Below are positions 34,499 to 43,614 of a DNA stretch of 64,000 bases, one piece after another. Below the pieces are notes generated by a model. The model saw only the letters and a program-made list of their open reading frames with translations. It was not told the origin of the DNA and ran no database searches. Numbering within the stretch: the first letter of the stretch is position 1; every line of letters begins with the position of its first letter. Origin of the DNA: Paraburkholderia solisilvae (lineage in GTDB: Bacteria; Pseudomonadota; Gammaproteobacteria; Burkholderiales; Burkholderiaceae); NCBI RefSeq assembly GCF_902859875.1, contig NZ_CADIKF010000016.1, forward strand, positions 62,001 to 126,000, written 5' to 3'. The position numbers and the translations under genes were made by a program.

Positions 34499-36082
34499 CT
34501 AGTGCGCGTCCGGGGGCGGCGCAACGTTACCAATCGGCCGCGTAAAGAGCGCGCTGACGAGACCCACAACGAAGCACAGCGCGACAGCAAGAAACGTGTC
34601 GGCGAATGTCAATGTGAGTGCCTCTCGCATTAAGAGAGCATGCAACATGCTCAGCCCGGCATTGGCGGTATTTACCGTATCGCCGGCTGCTTCGGAGAGC
34701 CGTGCGGCTTGATATTGCAAAAATGCTCCCACTACCGGACGTCCGATGCTTGCATGTTCGGCGAGTCTTTCATAGTGAAAATTCAAACGGTCGTTGAGCA
34801 TGGTGCTTGCCACCGCAATGCCGATCGCACCACCAAGATTGCGCATCAGATTGAAGAGACCGCTCGCCGATCGCAGCCGGGAAGGCGGCAGTGACCCCAA
34901 CGCCATGATGACGATCGGAGGAATCGCGAACTGTTGCCCGAAGCCCCGCAACGCTTGGGGAAGCAGCAGTTGCTGCCAGCCCCAGTCACTTGTCAACGGC
35001 TCATAGAGATAGCACCCAATTCCAAACATCGTCAGACCCAGTATCAGCAAGTAACGCATATTGATGTGTCTTGCCAGTATTGTGTAGAAGATCATGCCCA
35101 GCAGCTGGAAGCATCCGACCGACAGCATTGCAGTACCAATCTGAAACGAGTCGAAGCCCCGCACGCGCGCGAGAAAAACGGGCGTCAGATACACCGTGCA
35201 GAAAATGCCGATCCCGATGATGAATGACAAGAGGCTGCAGATCCCGAAGTTGCGGACCGCAAGCGCGCGCAAGTCAATGATCGGTTCTTTCGCGGTCAGG
35301 GCATGGACGATGAACAGGAAGCCACTCAGAGCGGAGATCCATGTGCACAGGAGAATCGCTTCATTCCCAAACCAGTTTTTGCGCGGTCCTTCTTCAAGGA
35401 TATATTCGAGGCAACCGAGACATCCGGCCATCAAGACGATGCCTACATAGTCGCCCTTTTTCAGCAGCGACAGGTTTGCGTGATCGAAGTTGACATACCG
35501 CGGCACGAGTAGTGTCACCGCAATACCCGGTACGACGTTCAGGTAAAACAACCAGTGCCACGACCACTCAGACGTCAGCCAGCCGCCGATGACCGGCCCG
35601 ATCGTCGGTGCTAGCGTCGAGAGTGCACCGATGGTGGCCGCAGCGATAAGCCGCTGCTTTGGGGGGAAAATCACGAACATCGTCGTGTAGACGGTTGGGA
35701 TCATGGCGGCTCCCATCGCACCCTGAAGGCAACGGAAGAGAATCATCGAGTTGATGTCCCACGAGAGTCCGCAAAGCATGCTGGTGATCGTAAACCCAAG
35801 CGCTGAAAAGGCGAAAACCCAACGCGTGGAGAACACTCTCGTGAGCCAGCCGGACATGGGAATGACGATAATCTCCGCGATCAGATAAGACGTCTGGACC
35901 CATGACAGCTCGTCCTGACTCGCGGAGAGTCCGCCTCCAATATCGCGCAATGATGAGGCGACGATCTGGATGTCGAGCGTCGCCATAAAGAAGCCGAGGC
36001 ACATGACGGAAAAGACGATGAGCTTCGTGCGCGTCGGCAAATCCATTGGATCAGGCAAAGGAGCAACGGTGGACGTATTCAC
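34499..36082 (-). CDS. DHA2-family multidrug exporter (EmrB type)
   Basis: A proton-driven major facilitator with about 14 membrane segments in 527 residues. Motif A-like GWLTRVFSTRWVFAFS, motif C-like LSTLAPTIGPVIGGWLT and the N-terminal GFFMATLDIQIVASSL (motif D1) fit the EmrB/QacA group. Its ATG overlaps the stop of the MarR gene before it by four bases. No EmrA-like membrane fusion protein or outer-membrane partner is encoded next to it, so it either works alone or borrows partners. The MarR protein probably represses the pair until a drug or phenolic binds. Confidence 0.92.
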   Translation of the reverse strand: MNTSTVAPLPDPMDLPTRTKLIVFSVMCLGFFMATLDIQIVASSLRDIGGGLSASQDELSWVQTSYLIAEIIVIPMSGWLTRVFSTRWVFAFSALGFTITSMLCGLSWDINSMILFRCLQGAMGAAMIPTVYTTMFVIFPPKQRLIAAATIGALSTLAPTIGPVIGGWLTSEWSWHWLFYLNVVPGIAVTLLVPRYVNFDHANLSLLKKGDYVGIVLMAGCLGCLEYILEEGPRKNWFGNEAILLCTWISALSGFLFIVHALTAKEPIIDLRALAVRNFGICSLLSFIIGIGIFCTVYLTPVFLARVRGFDSFQIGTAMLSVGCFQLLGMIFYTILARHINMRYLLILGLTMFGIGCYLYEPLTSDWGWQQLLLPQALRGFGQQFAIPPIVIMALGSLPPSRLRSASGLFNLMRNLGGAIGIAVASTMLNDRLNFHYERLAEHASIGRPVVGAFLQYQAARLSEAAGDTVNTANAGLSMLHALLMREALTLTFADTFLAVALCFVVGLVSALFTRPIGNVAPPPDAH

Positions 36083-36510
36083 GTTGGGTCGCTCATCGAT
36101 TTGTCAGTCAGATCGAACAGCTCGTGCCGCAACGCTTTCATTCGTCTACTCCCAAAACATTGTTCGAATTCCGACTGCGCTGTCGCCCAGTGCACTCGAG
36201 CTATCTCCAGTCGCGCCGCTCCTGAAGCCGTCAATGCGATGGTCAGCTCGCGGCCCGAGTCCGTTCGGCTCGCCACGAGACCATCACGCTGCATGAGTCT
36301 GATCGACTGCATGATGCTCCCAGGGTCCACGACCATCGCCACAGACAGTTGATGCGTGGTCATATCTCCAAGCCTGTGTAAGTGGTCAATGATCGAGTAC
36401 TGCGTCGTTGTCAAACCCGCGCGCGCAAGGTGGCGCCCGTAGAACCGGGAAATGAGTCGAGACGCCTGGCACAGGGCGAAGCAATCGTCGTCTGCTGTCA
36501 ACGGTTCCAT
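36079..36510 (-). CDS. MarR-family repressor of the exporter operon (copy 3)
   Basis: A 143-residue MarR protein: FALCQASRLISRFYGRHLAR, TTTQYSIIDHLHRLGD, recognition helix in MVVDPGSIMQSIRLMQRDGL and the wing RTDSGRELTIALT. It is more distant from copies 1 and 2 than those are from each other. Coupled translation with the exporter gene and the palindrome in its promoter make it the likely local repressor. Confidence 0.9.
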   Translation of the reverse strand: MEPLTADDDCFALCQASRLISRFYGRHLARAGLTTTQYSIIDHLHRLGDMTTHQLSVAMVVDPGSIMQSIRLMQRDGLVASRTDSGRELTIALTASGAARLEIARVHWATAQSEFEQCFGSRRMKALRHELFDLTDKSMSDPT

Positions 36511-36646
36511 AGGTCATCCTGACGATGTGGGTGTATATGCACGAATCGAGACAAAAAAATGCCTTCGTACTGGCTAAGGTTGGCCTGGCGAGACGACTCG
36601 CCGATGTGTTTGCTCACCTTGTGTTTCCTTTCCGTTCGCGAACATG

Positions 36647-36676
36647 AAAGTATCAGCATATGCTTGCATATGTCAA
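36647..36676 (-). promoter_or_regulatory. Exporter operon promoter with CATATG palindrome
   Basis: On the minus strand TTGACA (36676-36671) and TACTTT (36652-36647) are 18 bases apart. The spacer carries CATATG-CAAG-CATATG (36657-36672), a perfect 16-bp palindrome. A MarR dimer here would block RNA polymerase. The start codon of the MarR gene lies about 137 bp downstream. Confidence 0.62.
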
Positions 36677-36937
36677 TTGGCGGCATTTTCTTACAATTTC
36701 ACCGTAGGAAAACGTTGCCGGAACCGGTCCAGCAAGACGCGGCGGATGAGTCGAAAGAGGCGCTGCAGGCCCTTATAAGACGGGGCGTCGCGACCTCGAT
36801 GAAGCTTGCTTTGAAGCTGCCCGTTGCCCGTCTCAACGATTTTTTGCGAGCTACGAAACGCCATCCATTGTTGTCTCGACGACGCAGGATGCTCTACTTC
36901 TGACGTCATTGTCCGCCGTTGCATGCATGTAACATCG

Positions 36938-36970
36938 TTGACAAAGACAATTTATGGGGATACGTTCATA
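36938..36970 (+). promoter_or_regulatory. Promoter-like segment before the MarR remnant
   Basis: TTGACA (36938-36943) and TACGTT (36961-36966) are 17 bases apart. The intervening AATTTATGGGGATA is nearly the same as in the promoter of MarR copy 1. A second GGGGATATCA follows at 36977-36986. Confidence 0.5.
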
Positions 36971-36991
36971 CAAAAGGGGATATCACGATAT

Positions 36992-37115
36992 ATGTTGTTA
37001 TGACGTCAATTTTCGATGCGGTCGCACCGCACTGGTCCAGCAACGCGCTCGAGTGGGGTTGAGGCCCGCACAGATGTCGGTCCTGTTCGAAATCGATCGA
37101 TGGAATGCTGAACGG
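36992..37115 (+). pseudogene. Decayed MarR-family gene
   Basis: The forward frame contains ALVQQRARVGLRPAQMSVLF followed by EIDRWNAE, which matches DDALVSSGLKSTQASLLFEINRWNE of MarR copy 1 at the protein level. After it the frame loses all similarity, and the recognition helix and wing are missing. The upstream promoter resembles that of copy 1. It looks like a duplicated and eroded fourth MarR gene. Confidence 0.6.
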
Positions 37116-37526
37116 TCGAAAAAATCGAGGCGCCACGCGGCATCTGTGCGGAATGACATGTCGTTGTGGTGTGCAGTCAAGGCGACGACTGTGGTATCCG
37201 TGACCCACTTCCATCGACAATGCAACGGCATCGCATGGCCAGGTTGCCTGATGCCAACCCGGCACGAACAAAGAATGATGGTTCGCTGCTGCGAGATGCA
37301 ATCGGCGATTGTGGAATAAACGAGTTTGTCCGGGTGTCATTAGCCTGTGCGCTTGAGTTCCTCATGACCAACACGACACTACTCCACGCTTCGGCACGTA
37401 AAAATGCATAACCCCTTTACGAACGGCTGTCTGCAAAGGGGCGCCAGGCTGGACTCGAGACGCTGAGCTGGAAATACCGCGTCAATCTGTGCGCCATCAT
37501 TTATCTAATCACATCATGGTAATTTT

Positions 37527-39566
37527 ATGAATAGGATTCCAATGCATCGCAATCGTTTGCTTCGCGGAGAAATGCTTGCGTCACTCAGGTTGCGGTGGCG
37601 TGAGCCATTCCGTACAGCGTCACGTATCGTGATGTGTTGGCTGCCTGATGTGACGGCCGGTGCATGGCGAGGTGTGAGCGACGGCAAACGCAACTCGACG
37701 AACCGTGACGCGCGACGCGGTACGGTGTGGCCTGCAATGCTTTGCGGCGCGTTGTGCACTGCCTTGATATTCGCCCGGCCGGCCGTCGCCGCGTACGCGA
37801 TTGCGCAGTACGGCAGTCCAAAATACCCAGCCGGTTTCAAACACTTCGATTACGTGAACCCGAAAGCGCCGAAAGGTGGCACGCTCGTGCTCGCGAATCC
37901 GAACCGGCAGACTAGCTTCGACAAGTTCGACCCGTTCACGATGCGCGGCAACCCGGCGCCCGGAATTGATTTGCTGTTCGAGAGCCTTACCATCGGCAGT
38001 TCGGACGAAGTCGCATCCGCGTACTGCCTGCTCGCAGACGACATCAAGGTCGCGCCGGACGGTATGTCCACCACGTTCCACATCAACCCCCGCGCACACT
38101 TCTCCAACGGCGACCCGGTTACCGCGGACGATGTCAAATTCTCGTTCGACACGTTGAAAAGCCCACAGGCAGCGCCGCAATACGCTGCCTATTTTGCGGA
38201 CATCACGCGCGCGGTGGTAGTCGACCCGAGTACGATCCGCTTCGAGTTCAGTCACCGCGACCGCGAGTTGCCGCTGCTAGCGGGCAACATGCCGGTGTTC
38301 TCGCACAAATGGGGTGTGAAACCCGACGGCAGTCGCACGCCGTTCGATCAGCTTGCGTTCGAAAAGCCGATCGGCAGCGGGCCTTATCAGATAGAGCAAT
38401 ACGACAATGGCCGCAACATCACCTATAAGCGCGATCCGAACTACTGGGGTGCGGCGCTGCCGGTACGCGTCGGCATGTTCAACTTCGATCGCATCCAGTA
38501 CAAGCTCTATGCAGACCCGACGGCGCGTCTGGAGGCGTTCAAGGCAGGCGAGTATGACGCGCTCGTCGAATACGTCGCGCGTAACTGGGTGCGACTGGAC
38601 GTCGGCGAGAAATTCGATGACGGCGAACTGGTCAAGCGCGAGTTTGCGCAGCATAACGGCAGTGGCATGCAAGGCTTTATTTTGAACCAGCGCCGGCCGC
38701 TGTTCCAGGACGTGCGAGTGCGCGAAGCACTCGATCTTGCGCTGGACTTCCAGCAGCTTGACCGGGATCTTTTCTACAACCAGTACAAGCGGATCGACAG
38801 CTTTTTCGTCAACACTGACTGGCAGGCGAAAGGGCTTCCGTCGCCGGGCGAGCTGAAGCTGCTCGACCCGTGGCGAGCACAACTCGACCCAGCGGTATTT
38901 GGCCTGCCGCCGGTGCAGCCGAATACCAATCCTCCGGGCTCGCTGCGCGCGAACCTGCTGAAAGCGGGCGAGCTGCTCTCGCGGGCGGGCTGGACCTACC
39001 GCGACGGTGCGCTGCGTAATGCGAAGGGCGAGCCGTTCGAGTTCGAGGTTCTTTGTGATTCCGGTTCCGCGCAAAGTCTCGGTCCGGTCATCGCTCCGTA
39101 CGTGCGTAACCTGCAAACGCTCGGAATTGCCGTTCATTTTCGCGCAACCGATTTCGCCGTCTATCGGCAACGCCTCGATGCATTCGACTTTGACGTGACG
39201 ATAGAGCGTTATCCGGACTCGCAGGTGCCTGGCGCGGATATGATCGACCGCTTCGGCAGCAAGGCCGCTACCGAACCAGGTTCGGGTAATCTGATCGGGA
39301 TCCAGTCGCCCGCAGTCGATGCAATTCTGCGCGCGATCGCCGGCGCGCAGACGCGCGAGCAGCTGGTTGACGCGACGCATGCGCTCGATCGCGTGCTGAT
39401 GCATGGTTACTACGTGGTGCCGCACTGGTATAACCCGACGTTTCGCATCGCATTCAAGCGCGGGCTCGCATGGCCGGATACCTTGCCGCTGTACTATTCG
39501 GCGGAAGGGTGGATCACGTCGATGTGGTGGTCGGCACCGCACGCGTTACAAGCGACGCAGCGCTAG
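37527..39566 (+). CDS. yejA: Periplasmic peptide-binding protein, YejA/family 5
   Basis: A solute-binding protein for oligopeptides or similar ligands. The mature part opens YAIAQYGSPKYPAGFKHFDY and continues VNPKAPKGGTLVLANPN, matching YejA of E. coli; DDVKFSFDTLKS and VREALDLALDF are SBP_bac_5 motifs. The hydrophobic signal (AMLCGALCTALIFARPAVAA) only begins near residue 70, so the true start is probably the GTG at 37725 or the ATG at 37737, giving about 610 residues like E. coli YejA. No permease (yejBEF-like) gene adjoins it. Confidence 0.88.
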   Translation: MNRIPMHRNRLLRGEMLASLRLRWREPFRTASRIVMCWLPDVTAGAWRGVSDGKRNSTNRDARRGTVWPAMLCGALCTALIFARPAVAAYAIAQYGSPKYPAGFKHFDYVNPKAPKGGTLVLANPNRQTSFDKFDPFTMRGNPAPGIDLLFESLTIGSSDEVASAYCLLADDIKVAPDGMSTTFHINPRAHFSNGDPVTADDVKFSFDTLKSPQAAPQYAAYFADITRAVVVDPSTIRFEFSHRDRELPLLAGNMPVFSHKWGVKPDGSRTPFDQLAFEKPIGSGPYQIEQYDNGRNITYKRDPNYWGAALPVRVGMFNFDRIQYKLYADPTARLEAFKAGEYDALVEYVARNWVRLDVGEKFDDGELVKREFAQHNGSGMQGFILNQRRPLFQDVRVREALDLALDFQQLDRDLFYNQYKRIDSFFVNTDWQAKGLPSPGELKLLDPWRAQLDPAVFGLPPVQPNTNPPGSLRANLLKAGELLSRAGWTYRDGALRNAKGEPFEFEVLCDSGSAQSLGPVIAPYVRNLQTLGIAVHFRATDFAVYRQRLDAFDFDVTIERYPDSQVPGADMIDRFGSKAATEPGSGNLIGIQSPAVDAILRAIAGAQTREQLVDATHALDRVLMHGYYVVPHWYNPTFRIAFKRGLAWPDTLPLYYSAEGWITSMWWSAPHALQATQR

Positions 39567-40009
39567 CGGGTCTGCGATACGCCGATAACGAAGGCGCTAT
39601 TCGACCGAACACCTCACCACCATAAATTGCCCGCATGTCACGGTCGGCCAGACTCTGGGCTCAGGGCAGTTTTCGACACTTGAGGTTCTCGAACAGAACA
39701 ATGCCATGATCATGCAGTTTGTGTCCTTGTGCGGTCAGTATTGCTCTATTACGCAGCAGGATGCGCGTCCCCGGACTGCCAGGGCATCGGGATTTTCTCG
39801 TAGTGCGGTATCGCTACTGCACGGCGCCGCGCACGGCTAACGTTCCGCCACACGGTGGCGGAACGTTAGCTCGAACCATCGGCCACTATCGCTGCATGAG
39901 CGGCAATACCGACCACGCCGCATAAGCGATGCAGCGTGAAAATTCTGCCGCGCGGCGTTGTGATTGTCGACGCAAGTTGCACTTCATATGCGAGAGCCTG
40001 GCGGAATTC
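39567..40009. other. Convergent gap with a large hairpin
   Basis: Apart from the palindrome at 39836-39870 I see no feature. The genes on both sides end towards it. Confidence 0.5.
39836..39870. terminator. Perfect 16-bp hairpin between convergent genes
   Basis: The arm GCTAACGTTCCGCCAC, loop ACG and arm GTGGCGGAACGTTAGC pair without mismatch. There is no T-run on either side, so it is not a textbook intrinsic terminator, but its place between two convergent genes suggests a bidirectional transcription stop or RNA-stabilising hairpin. Confidence 0.5.
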
Positions 40010-41182
40010 CTATGCCGTCGGCGCCAGCTTGAGTTTGAAGAGTTCAACCGCGTTGGCACGCCCAATCCGCCATTTATCGGCATCACTGAGTTTCGCCGCG
40101 TCAAACCATTGGCCGCCTTGAATCATGTCCATCCACGGATAGTCGGTCGAGAAAAAGACGCGATCGCGGCCGACCAGGTTCATGACTTCGAGCGTCGCGG
40201 TGGTGTCGAAAAAGCCCGCGGTCGTATAGAGGAAGTTCGTTTTCAGGTAGCTGGTGATGTCCTGCTTGAGCTTCACGCGATGAGCATGCCTTTCATAAAC
40301 GGCCGAAATCCGCCACGCCATGAAAGGAAGAGATTCCCCGAGATGGCCAAGGCAGATACGCAAATTCGGGAACCGGTCGAACAGGCCGCTGGTGATGAGG
40401 CGCAGCGCATGCGTTGAAGTCTCCACCAGGTACGCCCAGGTCGCTGCCAGCAGTTCCGGATGGTCACGGAACATCAACTGCTGGCTGCGCACGGGATTGC
40501 GCGGGTGCAGGTACAGCGGCACATTGAGATCCTGCACGCGCTCCCAGAAGGGTTCGTATTGAGGTTCGTCCAGAAACGTGACGCCCTCGTCGGTGCCTAT
40601 ATTCGAGAAGCTATTGACCAGCGGCGCATGAAATCCCAACTGGTGTACAGCGCGTTCCAGTTCGTCCGCCGCAGCTTTCGGATCCTGCATGGGTAATGCC
40701 GCGAATCCGCCGAACCTGGCGGGGTGCTGGTCGACAATGCGGCGTAGTTCGTCGTTCGCAAACTGTGCATCGCGCACGGCCGCGGCCGGATCGGTCTCAC
40801 CCTGGATGCCGGGCGTATTGAGAGAAAGAATCGCATACTGAATTCCGGCGCGGTCCATGGTTTCGATGCGCTGTGCACCAACGTCAAGCAGCAGGTCATA
40901 GACCGACGTTTCGCCTGTGACCTTGGTGTCGCCGCGAACGACACGGCTAAAATGCGATGTCATGTAATGCTCTTCGAAAGCCACTTTCCACGGCCGTGAC
41001 GGGATGTTTACCACCTCGTCATCTGCCGCCGCGCCCGGCTCGGCGGTTCGCGCATCTGCAGCCGGCGTGGATAGAAGCGTTCCGCCGAGCATGGCTCCCG
41101 CCATGCCGAGCATAAACGCGCGACGCCGCGTTCCCTGCATTGTCTCGTCGAATTCCGGATCCGGATTGTCCGCTTCAAGCAT
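40010..41182 (-). CDS. Tat-exported amidohydrolase, resorcylate-decarboxylase-like
   Basis: A 390-residue TIM-barrel metal enzyme of the amidohydrolase_2 family. Metal ligands follow the 2,6-dihydroxybenzoate (gamma-resorcylate) decarboxylase pattern: E-x-H-like FEEHYMT, histidine in LYLHPRNP, histidine in GHLGES and aspartate in FSTDYPW. Before the barrel lies a twin-arginine signal (RRRAFMLGMAGAMLGG, about residues 18-33), so it would be exported folded, unusual for this family. The ATG at 41182 has an AAGGAGAC ribosome binding site. It is divergent from the molybdenum oxidoreductase operon. Confidence 0.88.
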   Translation of the reverse strand: MLEADNPDPEFDETMQGTRRRAFMLGMAGAMLGGTLLSTPAADARTAEPGAAADDEVVNIPSRPWKVAFEEHYMTSHFSRVVRGDTKVTGETSVYDLLLDVGAQRIETMDRAGIQYAILSLNTPGIQGETDPAAAVRDAQFANDELRRIVDQHPARFGGFAALPMQDPKAAADELERAVHQLGFHAPLVNSFSNIGTDEGVTFLDEPQYEPFWERVQDLNVPLYLHPRNPVRSQQLMFRDHPELLAATWAYLVETSTHALRLITSGLFDRFPNLRICLGHLGESLPFMAWRISAVYERHAHRVKLKQDITSYLKTNFLYTTAGFFDTTATLEVMNLVGRDRVFFSTDYPWMDMIQGGQWFDAAKLSDADKWRIGRANAVELFKLKLAPTA

Positions 41183-42019
41183 GAATGTCTCCTTGGTTAT
41201 GCAGGGAATAGTCAATGGAGAGGCCGTATCCTCCCAATTGACGGCGCGTTTGGACTGTTCTTAAACACGCGCCGGGAGACGCTATTCCATTACTGATCGT
41301 TACCGTGGCTTGCCAGTTGACGGTTAGCTTCACGGCTGATTTTTCGTGTCAACTCATCGATTACGTTTGGCCCAGACCCTGGATGCAGGCCAGCGAGTTT
41401 TCGTGACGAAGGCGAAAGCAAGGTGGAAGAACCGGTCGCGCTGCTGTTGCACGACATCGCTCATTGGGTCGAAGACCACGCGCGCGATCTGCCGGCGTTC
41501 ATTGAAGCGCTCGAACCGGGTGAGGTTGTGGTCACCGGCGGCTTTTGAATGAGAACATGGCAAACCACGAGGCCGATCGATCACCGGCGCACGTCGGGTC
41601 GGGAATACATATGACAACAGCCGGTTCGAGACTGTTTCGATTCGAGCAGATGCGCGTGCATGGCATGACTGGCCAATCCGGCGCGCTCGGGGCATGAAGA
41701 TAGCTGATTTGCACCGCTGACAAATTCAATCAAACTGGCGGAAGGTCAGGCATCGCGTTTGCTTAGTTTCGACGGAAGTACATCGCATCCTCATGCTCAG
41801 CATTCAGATAGTCGTCAAAGAGTCGCCCCGACTGCAAACCGCGACCTATACTTTTCGCTTGCCTCGACCAACGCCAATTGGCGCGACGCACGACCCGCAG
41901 CACGGCTGCACACCCCCATTGCCCCGATCGAGGGAAGGTCGTTCGCGCTGCTGTTGCCGGCGCAGCGCGGCTGAGCGCCCGGTCGTTTCTTGCGTCTGCC
42001 TTCTAAAGGAGTCCGCTCG
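41183..42019. other. Gap between the amidohydrolase and the molybdenum operon
   Basis: It contains a coding remnant at 41393-41548 and no complete gene. From 41600 to 42019 is presumably the promoter region of the paoABC-like operon; I see no clear palindrome there. Confidence 0.45.
41393..41548 (+). pseudogene. C-terminal coding remnant of unknown family
   Basis: A 51-codon stretch ends at a TGA and reads VEEPVALLLHDIAHWVEDHA, then RDLPAFIEALEPGEVVVTGG, with coherent codon use and alternating hydrophobic pattern. No start is present and the sequence before it does not continue the frame sensibly. I do not recognise the parent family. Confidence 0.4.
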
Positions 42020-42580
<561 letters not shown>

Positions 42581-42590
42581 GGACGCCGCC

Positions 42591-43595
42591 ATGGAACTCT
42601 TCCAGCTCTCACGTGCGAACGACGTGCGCGACGCCATTGCGGCGGGCGCCGCGTCGCCGACTGCACAACACGGCGCGCAGGTACGCTTTCTCGCCGGCGG
42701 CACGACGCTGCTCGATCTGATGAAACTGAACGTCGAGCATCCGGGGCGCGTGGTCGACATCAGCCGCCTGCCGTTGAACGATGTCGAAGCAACGCCTGAC
42801 GGCGGTGTAAAAATCGGCGCGACCGTGCGCAACGCGGACCTCGCCATGCACCCGCTCATCCGCGACCGTTATGCCGTGCTGTCGCAGGCATTACTCTCGG
42901 GCGCTTCCGCGCAATTACGCAACATGGCGACGACGGGTGGCAACCTGCTGCAGCGCACGCGTTGCGTTTACTTTCGCGATACCGCAATGCCGTGCAACAA
43001 GCGCACGCCTGGTGCGGGCTGCGCGGCGATCGGCGGCTTCAACCGGACCATGGCGATTCTCGGCACGAGCGATGCGTGCATTGCGAGCAATCCCTCTGAC
43101 ATGAACGTCGCCCTGACCGCACTCGACGCGACGATACACATCGAAGGCATACGAGGCTCCCGCCACATCGCGATCGACGACTTTTTCCTGTTGCCGGGCG
43201 CGACGCCGCAACGCGAGACGGTGCTCGAACCCGGTGATCTGATCACGCACGTCACGTTGCCGCCGCTTCCCGAGGGCAGCAATTCGCTGTATTTGAAGCT
43301 GCGCGATCGCGCGTCGTACGAGTTCGCACTGGCGTCGGCCGCTGTCGTGATCAAGGTGGTCGATGGACGCATGGCGCATGCACGTGTAGCGCTGGGCGGC
43401 GTCGGCACGAAACCGTGGCATTCACGCGAAGCCGAAGCCGCGCTACACGACGCGGTTCCCGATGCCGCGACCTTCGCCCGCGCCGCGGACGCGGCGCTCG
43501 CCGGTGCGCGGCCGCAGAGCCAGAACGGCTTCAAGGTCGAGCTGGCGCGCCGCTGTCTCGTGCATGCGTTGACGCAAGCCACCCGCACTGCCTGA
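42591..43595 (+). CDS. paoB: Molybdenum aldehyde oxidoreductase, FAD subunit
   Basis: The flavin subunit, with FAD_binding_5 (RFLAGGTTLLDLMKLNVEHP) and the CO dehydrogenase flavoprotein C-terminal domain. A Cys-rich insertion (RCVYFRDTAMPC, then NKRTPGAGC and a C near TSDACIA) matches the extra [4Fe-4S] cluster known in PaoB and 4-hydroxybenzoyl-CoA reductase. The motif ATTGGNLLQRTRC also fits. It lies between the iron-sulfur and molybdenum subunits. Confidence 0.9.
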   Translation: MELFQLSRANDVRDAIAAGAASPTAQHGAQVRFLAGGTTLLDLMKLNVEHPGRVVDISRLPLNDVEATPDGGVKIGATVRNADLAMHPLIRDRYAVLSQALLSGASAQLRNMATTGGNLLQRTRCVYFRDTAMPCNKRTPGAGCAAIGGFNRTMAILGTSDACIASNPSDMNVALTALDATIHIEGIRGSRHIAIDDFFLLPGATPQRETVLEPGDLITHVTLPPLPEGSNSLYLKLRDRASYEFALASAAVVIKVVDGRMAHARVALGGVGTKPWHSREAEAALHDAVPDAATFARAADAALAGARPQSQNGFKVELARRCLVHALTQATRTA

Positions 43596-43614
43596 CTTCG
43601 AAGAGGACTTCACC

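Larger units (their letters stand above)
36511..37526. other. One-kilobase gap with regulatory sites and a MarR remnant
   Basis: The gap holds the exporter-operon promoter at 36647-36676, a MarR-type promoter at 36938-36970 and a decayed MarR gene at 36992-37115. A 114-codon forward frame (36559-36903) and a 77-codon reverse frame (36691-36924) have no recognisable domain. From 37120 to 37526 I see nothing. Confidence 0.5.

Noticed and set aside
36559..36903. A 114-codon forward frame
   Set aside because: It overlaps the operator and promoter of the exporter operon, has a mixed hydrophobic and Arg-rich composition and matches no family I know.
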